From: Microvelia longipes
Taxonomy: Eukaryota > Arthropoda > Insecta > Hemiptera > Veliidae
Assembly: GCA_018340805.1 (NCBI GenBank)
Contig: JACMZG010001914.1
Coordinates: 43,066,612-43,130,611 of the forward strand
Reading direction: 5' to 3'
Length of the DNA stretch: 64,000 nucleotides
The notes under the pieces were generated by a model. That model searched no databases. It was not told the DNA's origin and saw nothing but the letters and a program-made list of their open reading frames with translations. Shown piece by piece: positions 56,740 through 64,000 of the stretch (within the stretch, counting starts at the first letter, position 1; each line of letters starts with the position of its first letter). A program made the translations under genes and the position numbers.

Positions 56740-57250
56740 TCCATCATAAATAATAAAAGAAAAGAAGTCTCTCCACAAAATAAAACTTTATTGGCAAAGC
56801 GCTTTCAACCTAACTAGAGGCCATCATCAGTGCAAAACCTAACAAACAAGTTACAATAGAATAAATAAAGCGAAAAAAAAATACAATAAATAAAACTAAA
56901 TAAATAAATATAAACATAAATAAAGCATAATAAATAAAATACATAGGAGATAAAATATGTACGTATATAATTTTATTCATTATTTGATTTCGTTATTATT
57001 TATTTATTTTTTATTTAGGTTTTCCTTTTAATTACAATTATATACGTACATATTTTATCTCCTATGTATTTTATTTATTATGCTTTATTTATGTTTATAT
57101 TTATTTATTTAGTTTTATTTATTGTATTTTTTTTTCGCTTTATTTATTCTATTGTAACTTGTTTGTTAGGTTTTGCACTGATGATGGCCTCTAGTTAGGT
57201 TGAAAGCGCTTTGCCAATAAAGTTTTGTTTTGTGGAGAGACTTCTTTTCT
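56740..57250. repeat. Head-to-head Penelope-type terminus (palindrome P5)
   Basis: Arms of about 230 bp: 'gaagtctctccacaaaataa' to 'aaatatgtacgtatataatt' on the left and the mirror on the right, axis near 57010. Closely matches the terminal segment of the Penelope-like element at 30600-30700. Two hammerhead-like cores are included: 56793-56836 (minus) and 57171-57217 (plus). No RT lies between the arms. Confidence 0.85.
57171..57217 (+). ncRNA. Hammerhead-ribozyme-like motif
   Basis: CTGATGA, T, stem II GGCC with GGTT across loop TCTAGTTA, GAAA, palindromic GCGC, UU, then TGC pairing with GCA just 5' of the core. The mirrored copy is at 56793-56836 on the minus strand. Confidence 0.5.
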
Positions 57251-57294
57251 TTTATTATTTTTAATAGTGTTGTTGAATTCTTACCACTTTTTAC

Positions 57295-57995
57295 TTTTCT
57301 TCATTTATACCGTAAGTATATGGAAAAGTATTGTGTTTGGGAACAAATCTGAAACCGAGATGTCACCGGAATTATCCGTTTCAGGCGTTTTTAAGGCCTC
57401 CTCAGTGGTTTTCGCTAAGTTGTCTGTCTGTTTGTCAGTTATCATCGTAGCTTCCGTTATTTATGCTAGAGAGTTGAAACTTTGTACAAAAATCAGTCTA
57501 CTGTTGCAGTTGTAGTATTCGGAAATTATTTTTATGACGTCATTAACCTGCAGTAATAACTCGAAAAAAAATCGAAAAATCATAAAACGCGGAAACGTGT
57601 TGGGATCGGATTGAAATTTGTCACGCTTGTTGCCATTCATAAGTCTAACATATGTAGTTCAAATTTCGGAAAATCGGAAAATAATCCAATTGAATTGAAA
57701 TTTAGTTTAAGTATATTCCTTAAGTAAGTACACTGCGTTTCATTTTAATACAAGTATATCCACGATTTTTGTTGGATCATAAAAGTCAAGTAGCATTGAG
57801 CGTGGTCAGTGCTGTATTGGTGACCGCTGAGAATGAAACAAATCTATTTATTATCTGAGGAAGAAGACTTGTTGCAGTATAAATTTGGTAAATTACATAT
57901 TCTGAGGACGAGCGAAGCGAGTCCGAAGCCGGGAGGATGAGCGCAGCGAATCTGATATGAAAAAGTTCCGAGGTATCCCGTACCCGTTTTTTAGA
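57295..57995 (+). repeat. Dispersed repeat family R1, most complete copy
   Basis: All R1 blocks occur in order: 'taccgtaagtatatgg', 'gttgtctgtctgtttg', 'tatgctagagagttgaa', 'gaggacgagcgaagcgagtc' near 57903 and 'ttccgaggtatcccgtaccc'. The small ORF at its start (57225-57515) is not conserved in the other copies. Confidence 0.8.
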
Positions 57996-58129
57996 TAAAT
58001 TTTAAACCTCCGCCAGAGTTATTTTCTGATATAATTCTTTTGTATATTTATTCTTTGTGTTGTTTTTACATATCATTAAAGTTTTCTTTATATTCTGTTT
58101 TTCTTATATACATATTTGGATGCAAATTA

Positions 58130-58640
58130 AAGAATGCTGACCGAGGATCGGAAGCTTAGCGTTAGAATGCTCTTACGGCGAGCACTCTAACACTCCTTTG
58201 GCAGGAACCCTGCCAAAGGATACATTTGGCAAGGACCAAAGGTATCCCTGAATAAGGATATCTCTTATACCATTCTTTCGGAATCCCAAGCTAAGTCGGA
58301 GTGAGATTTCATATGAGACAAGTCTGAATTTATGTTTCCTTTGTCTTCAGCTCATGTAAAGACAAAATTCTGCGGGCGGGTGGTGGGTATGAAAGTTCCG
58401 CTGATCTCATGGAGGCGTCTTCGAGAATTAATTCCTCTCAATACCATAATACTAGTTACGAAATTACATAAACTAGTCTCCACTTTCACAGTGCTCGGTC
58501 TAAAGGTTGTTTATCTTGCATACCCACCAATACATAGAAGCTTTAGACCGAACACTGTGAAAATGGAGACTGTAATTTCGTAATTAGTGTTATGGAATTA
58601 GGAGGAATTAATTCTCGAAGACGCCTCCTTGAGATCTGCG
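58130..58640. repeat. Inverted repeat
   Basis: Arms at 58397-58510 and 58535-58640 share 'tctcatggaggcgtcttcg'-like text, 'gagaattaattcctc', 'actagtctccactttcacag' and 'gtctaaag'. A short hairpin with 'cctttggcaggaaccctgcc' lies at 58193-58220. No coding signal is supported; the ORF at 58332 crosses the palindrome. Confidence 0.65.
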
Positions 58641-59442
58641 GAACTTTAGCTCACAATTCATTGCTATGGGAATAGATATATACATTAGACCTTAAATCCA
58701 AAGTTTTAAGGTTCAAGTTATAGTTCAAGGTTATGGCATAAGCTATATAGCACCACACTGATTTGAGATTACTACCGTTGTCTCTCCCCATCGGGCAGTA
58801 CCGGACTAAACAGAACAGCGAGTATAACGAGTATCTGGAGAGAGTAGGGAAGATCTGGTGGTGAGATTAGTAAAAACCAGTTGTTTGCTGGCTAGATAAG
58901 ACCAACTTATCTAGAACTTATATAAGAGGAAGGAACATATCAGACCTTCACAATATAATAAGGTGTCGCCTACCCCCACCACTACTCCTTCGGTACTCGT
59001 AGCACTACTACATCCTTCTTATCAACACTTCACAAACACGTCGATTAAAATTTCAATTCTTTATTGTTGTGTAGTTAATTGTACATATAGTACATATATT
59101 GTTAATTGTACATATTTAATGTTATTCTTACCATGTTCAAAAATATAAAGTTATGAATAATAAGAAAATAAAGAATTACTAGAATTAAAATCAGTTGACA
59201 TTAAGCGTGTTAGATCTTAAAAGAGAAAACTCAAACTTTATACACTTCTCCAATACTTTTAAACTCTATATGGGACAAGTTGTCCCATGCTCATCTATTT
59301 TCCTTTAAAACGGTGGCGACACTTTTTTGCCTTTACGCTCCCCCTGTGGAAAAGACCAATGGGATCAGAGTAGCCAGTGGGAATAGAGAAAATATACTTA
59401 ACAATTGACAAACTATGAACTTGGTCACTGGCGCTTTCCCAT
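58641..59442. other. Intergenic, no gene seen
   Basis: Less AT-rich than average but without recognisable genes. A short ORF at 58963-59148 has no motif. Confidence 0.4.
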
Positions 59443-59839
59443 ATATAGACCAAGAGCCAGGCGCCTAAAAAATGTGACTCATTTTGTACTACTTCAAACC
59501 AAATTTTTCGAAAAATATAACTTAAATATAATATATAATATAACTATATTATATATTATAATATAATATATATTTATATAAAAATAAATATAATATAACT
59601 TAAAAACGTCGTGTCGCGCACAAGCCTTGAGCTTATGCGACACAAATGGTCAATATATATTATTTTATTTATTTATAATTTGTAATTTAACCTTTGTAAA
59701 CAGGTATTTATATATAAATAAACGATTTATTTATATTATTAAATTATGAAGGAATATCTTAGTCTGTCTATTCAGAGTGTGAGTGCGCTCGCTCAAAATA
59801 TTAGAAAATGGCACAAATTCTAGTTTTCTTGCAATAATA

Positions 59840-60240
59840 GAACGAAAGAATAAAAAGTCTCTCCACAGTTAAAGATTTTATTCAAAGTAAAGCAGAGCGC
59901 TTTCGACCTAACAAGAGGTCATCATCAGTGCCGTTGAGCCGAAATAAGTGTTAAAAAGGTAGTTTTAAATATAAAACAAAATCTAGATGGTTTGAGTAGG
60001 CTTGTAACAAGACACATAAGTGTCTAGTATGTGTCTTGTTACAAGCCTACTCAAACCATCTTGATTTTGTTTTATATTTAAAACTACCTTTTTAACACTT
60101 ATCTCGGCTCAACGGCACTGATGATGACCTCTTGTTAGGTCGAAAGCGCTCTGCTTTACTTTGAATTAAATCTTTAACTGTGGAGAAGACTTTTTATTCT
60201 TTCGTTCTATTACGATGAACTCCATTTATGCTCATTCTCA
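59840..60240. repeat. Head-to-head Penelope-type terminus (palindrome P6)
   Basis: Near-perfect arms: 'gaacgaaagaataaaaagtc' to 'gacacataagtgtctagtat' and their mirror, axis near 60015. Contains hammerhead-like cores at 59890-59935 (minus) and 60113-60155 (plus). The outermost 'tagaacgaaag' is mirrored by 'ctttcgttcta', followed by 'ttacgatgaactccatttatg', as flanks the other Penelope termini ('atggagtccatcat' at 56741). Confidence 0.85.
60113..60155 (+). ncRNA. Hammerhead-ribozyme-like motif, best preserved
   Basis: CTGATGA, T, a perfect 4-bp stem II (GACC with GGTC, loop TCTTGTTA), GAAA, palindromic GCGC, then UC as cleavage site and TGC pairing with GCA 5' of the core. Apart from the one extra T after CTGATGA it follows the hammerhead consensus. 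The mirrored copy is at 59890-59935. Confidence 0.6.
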
Positions 60241-60899
60241 AACTTCTTGCAATAAGTTGTTCCCAATAGGTCGTGTGCAAAACATGAAGACGACATTTTT
60301 ATAAGTTGATAACATTTCCTATAAAACGAGTGTTTTTTCGTCAAAATCGGATAACTACAACTAAAGTTATGACATTTGTTAAAAGCCTAAAAATATGCAT
60401 AAAAAGTCAGAATTATTTTAAAGAAATTCCCTGACTTTGCATAAATTAACAATTTTTTAGTGTTTTTGAAAGAGCCATAACTTTAATTATTATTATCGAA
60501 CATTACTTTCAGTCATCCGATATGAATGATTAAACACTCGTTTTATAGAACATTTTATCACCTTTAAAAAATGTTTTGCACACTTATTTCAGGAAAAATG
60601 AAATTTGTGCGATTTTATAAAACAATTTGAGCATGCGCAATCATATGAAGGGCTCCACTCTGGAAAGGCAGACTATGTTTTTTCTTTATAATTTAAAGTA
60701 ATGTTTAAAAAAATTTGGTTTGTAGTTGTACAAAATGAGTCACATTTTTTCAGGTCCGGCTCTTGGATTATAAAGGGGAAGGTAGAAGTACCAAGGTCCC
60801 TATGGGTCGCAGTGGGTGAGAACCCCAAACTCTTGGGGTCCTCAGTAGAGTGGCAATCAGGAGAGATCCGACAAAACCCGTTGATATACTTGCTGTATT

Positions 60900-61470
60900 A
60901 AAGAGAAAATTAATATACTCGTTTATTACGTAAAGGGATGCACTTGTACTAAATTTCAAGTCAATTGGATCATTTTCAATTTTTTAAACAATTGTTTCAA
61001 AAATGTATACATTTCATTCGAAAAAAATGAACTAATGCTGATAATCAGATGAAATTTGACACATAGGTCAGTATTGTTTATCATCATCACATGTGTTCAA
61101 AATGTCAGAGAATTGTTAAAATTTCGATCGATGCGTGCAATCGATTGATTACATTTTTCTACTTATCCAGAGTCATTATTACCGGTTTACGATGACATAA
61201 AACTATTGTCCGGATAAAACAATAACAACCCTGATTGACAAAAATTGATTTTTGTACCAACTCTCTAGCATTTATGCTGTATGTTCTACGGTGATAACAG
61301 GCACACACACATACAGACAGACAACTTTGTAAAAATCACTTATGAGGTCCTAAAAACACCTAAAACGGATTAAAACACCTTAAAAGGATAATTTAGGTGA
61401 AATCGCGGTATCCAATTTTTTCAAACACTTTTTATTATTTCCTATATACCTACAATAAAAATGAGGAAAA
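60900..61470 (-). repeat. Dispersed repeat family R1, reverse copy
   Basis: Reversed R1 blocks: 'acttgtactaaatttcaagt', 'accaactctctagcattta', 'catacagacagacaacttt' and 'gaggtcctaaaaacacc'. Confidence 0.7.
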
Positions 61471-61514
61471 GTATATATCTGATACTACCGTGTTTTGCAA
61501 AACATGAATGGTTG

Positions 61515-62001
61515 ACAATATAATTGTGCGAGAGACACCTAGGACATTTCCTAGGTGTTAAATTTGCTTGTTACATTTAACAAGCAAAAAGCAATGCTAC
61601 ATCTAGGAACTGTTGCAATGCTACATCTGTTCCCAGATGTAGCATTGCTTTTTGCTTGTTACATTTCCTAGGTGTCTCTCGCACAATTATATTGTGTCAG
61701 CTATTTATGTTCTGCAAAACTCGGTAGTATTAAATGATATATGTTTTGCTTGCCATGCATGATGGCGGTAAGAGAGCACCGCTCGTCTCTAGTAAATACT
61801 TCATATTACATTCTTTGGAATTAATTGAAGGTTAGAGTGAGTTCAGGCTCTGACGAGTTTGACGTAACGAAACAGAGTGGGACATGACATTATGTCGAGC
61901 CATCAATGATGACGTATATCGAATGATGGAACAGTTCCCAGATGTAGCATTGCATTTTGCTTGTTACATATCCTAGGTGTCTCTCGCACAATTATATTGC
62001 G
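61515..62001. mobile_element. MITE (family M1), nested/rearranged copy
   Basis: Three M1 ends are visible: 'caatataattgtgcgagaga' at 61518, 'tctctcgcacaattatattg' near 61675-61694, and the same again at 61980-61998. Between the first two is a palindrome of 'caaaaagcaatgctacatct'. The interval 61730-61980 has an M1-like interior interrupted by unique DNA. It looks like one M1 element inserted in or duplicated next to another. Confidence 0.7.
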
Positions 62002-63005
62002 AGGTAAAGTATAAATAAATAAAAGTTACAATATAAGATATTAATTCTAATGACTTTAGGTCCTTGGCAGTTAAATAGGCCATCCCTAAAACGGGAAGGC
62101 CTCGTATAACTGTAACTGTAACTCGTAAACACTTTCTACCCACATAACATATTTTTAGTTACGTACTTGCATGGATTTTAACGAACTAATAATTAATGGG
62201 TAATTAACAAACTATAATTAAGTAATTTTGATACCAATTTTATATAATTTTAAAATGAAGGACTTATAGTCTTTATCATAGAGTATAGTACTAATAGCAG
62301 GTCTAAAATAACTTAAATTAAATACGTTTTTATCAAATAAATTGTCATAATCTAGTGTAATTTAAATACAATCAGTCATCGTTACTATTTCACAACTATA
62401 TATCTATAAGTATACTCTATGATCGGCCGATTTGCCAGGGACCGCTTTGCGACCACAATGTTGTTGTCATAGGACAACAACAATCATGTTACTAATTATG
62501 TATTTGGCATACTGGCACGATATAAGGAAATGTCTAAATGTACTTTCTACTTCCTGAAAGTCAAAAAATATGATTTTTTGAGGTAGTACGTAATTGAGCA
62601 CTTTATTGGACCGTTTTTAATGAGAAGCCAATCATTATTGTTATAGGAGGTTATTATTGTTAGAGGACAATAATGATTGTAAAAAACTCCTAGGACGTAA
62701 AAGTAATTCATATATTGCCGCCATTACTGTAATGTAGCGTGTTCAAAAAACAATCTGAGTAAAAGCTTTATGAGGTTTCTTTAAAAACGTTCATTTTGTT
62801 TCTGTTTTTGTTCGTAGACTATTTTTTCGTTTTTAAAAGTTGTTCTAATTGTCAATTTTTGTGTGTTTATTTGTAAAGCTTTTACATTTTTGAGTAAAAG
62901 TGTGAAGCTATGGATGAATTCAATGACGACGATAATATGGAGTTAATTGGACGTTTTTTTTTTCAATTAAGTATATAGGGCAGTTTATTTAATGAGTGCT
63001 ACCTA
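62002..63005. other. Intergenic, no gene seen
   Basis: AT-rich with two hairpins: 'ttgttgtcataggacaacaa' at about 62461-62482, and an arm pair around 62617-62690 with 'aatcattattgtta'. No coding signal. Confidence 0.45.
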
Positions 63006-63148
63006 AAAAAAAATAGTGTATGCTATCCGGCTGAGAATGTCTTTATGTCTTGGCAATTTTTCCCGACTCGCTTCGCTCGTCGGTAAATCTAATTGCCGTG
63101 ACATAAAGACACACTTCTCAGCCTTATGGCATAAATAACTATTTTTTA
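63006..63148. repeat. Palindromic element with GAGCGAAGCGAG-type centre
   Basis: The arms share 'aaaaaaatagtgtatgc'-like text and 'gctgagaatgtctttatgtc', mirrored by 'gacataaagacacacttctc'. The loop contains 'gactcgcttcgctcgtc', the complement of the R1 core. Confidence 0.75.
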
Positions 63149-63246
63149 CACATGGTTATATATGTCAATTAATATAATCATAAGGAATGCTGCTAATGAA
63201 ATTTAACTTCGTATTTGTGTTTACCATACTGAGTAGTATGGGATTA

Positions 63247-63719
<473 letters not shown>

Positions 63720-63744
63720 TGGGATGATAATAGCTTTTACGTTT

Positions 63745-64000
63745 TCTCACGTATACCGTAGACACAGATTGTATTGTTATTGCAATAATATCCTAAATCG
63801 GGATAGGACAACTAGACTTGAAGATCGAATTTTGTACTAAGTTACAACACACTGGCATTCATACGCAGGGAGCTACCTTATATATAGCGGTAAAATCCAC
63901 TCACACAAGGTCTTATAAACATCTGAAACGAATAATGACAGCTATCCGTTATAAGGATTTGTAGTTCAAACAATACTTTCCCTATTTACCTATAGTATAA
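63745..64000 (-). repeat. Dispersed repeat family R1, reverse copy, cut by window end
   Basis: Reversed R1-type text: 'taccgtagacacag', 'actaagttacaacac' and 'ataaacatctgaaacg'. It continues past the window. Confidence 0.5.

Larger units (their letters stand above)
59443..60772. mobile_element. Long-TIR element (family L1), copy B, with nested palindrome
   Basis: The left end 'tatagaccaagagccagg' plus 'aatgtgactcattttgtact' is mirrored at the right by 'caaaatgagtcacatttttt' and 'ggctcttggattata'. The inner arms match copy A at 8784. The palindrome P6 is inserted in it at about 59840-60240. Confidence 0.75.

Overview
This is a eukaryotic, AT-rich, repeat-dense genomic window, almost certainly from an insect. 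The evidence is a spliced discs-large (dlg1) gene with arthropod-like protein sequence, GT-AG introns, tRNA-derived SINEs, a Penelope-like retroelement, Jockey/CR1-like LINE remnants and many MITEs. The repeat style would suit a hemipteran such as a planthopper, but that is a guess; nothing here fixes the species.

Three protein-coding genes are supported, all on the + strand. (1) 8479-24723: the last six coding exons of dlg1, encoding the hinge and guanylate-kinase-like domain of a MAGUK scaffold; upstream exons lie outside the window. The six exons join in phase to 224 codons plus a stop. (2) 43124-48453: a two-exon gene for a secreted, extremely cysteine- and lysine-rich protein (about 624 aa, about 80 cysteines after the signal peptide) with a His/Asp/Ser-rich tail and a furin-like site. 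(3) 50243-55393: a four-exon gene for a predicted nuclear protein of about 469 aa with an acidic/serine-rich body, a short HMG-box-like segment and a basic C-terminus. Its first coding exon appears to be only 15 nt.

The rest is mobile and repetitive DNA. A Penelope-like element (reverse transcriptase plus GIY-YIG endonuclease, minus strand) lies at 30489-33579 and is repeated with many small deletions at 34461-37274, exactly on either side of an 881-base N gap. This looks like two unmerged, overlapping contig ends rather than a real duplication. Short termini of Penelope-like elements, often in head-to-head palindromes, recur at about 3.1, 17, 27, 44, 56-57 and 60 kb. Many carry a hammerhead-ribozyme-like core whose flanking stem I covaries between families. 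Other families are a TIR element (1169-2097 and 50327-51217, plus short relatives), a hAT-like MITE with 8-bp target duplications (one copy has its end amplified into an 84-bp satellite), long-TIR elements near 9 and 60 kb, a dispersed repeat carrying the near-palindrome GAGCGAAGCGAG, three SINE types, an 86-bp satellite at 38.3-40.8 kb and many (AT)n tracts.

The genes do not form an operon or obvious pathway; they are neighbours in a transposon-rich region, and their introns are built largely from these repeats. Boundaries of repeats are by eye and approximate unless stated.
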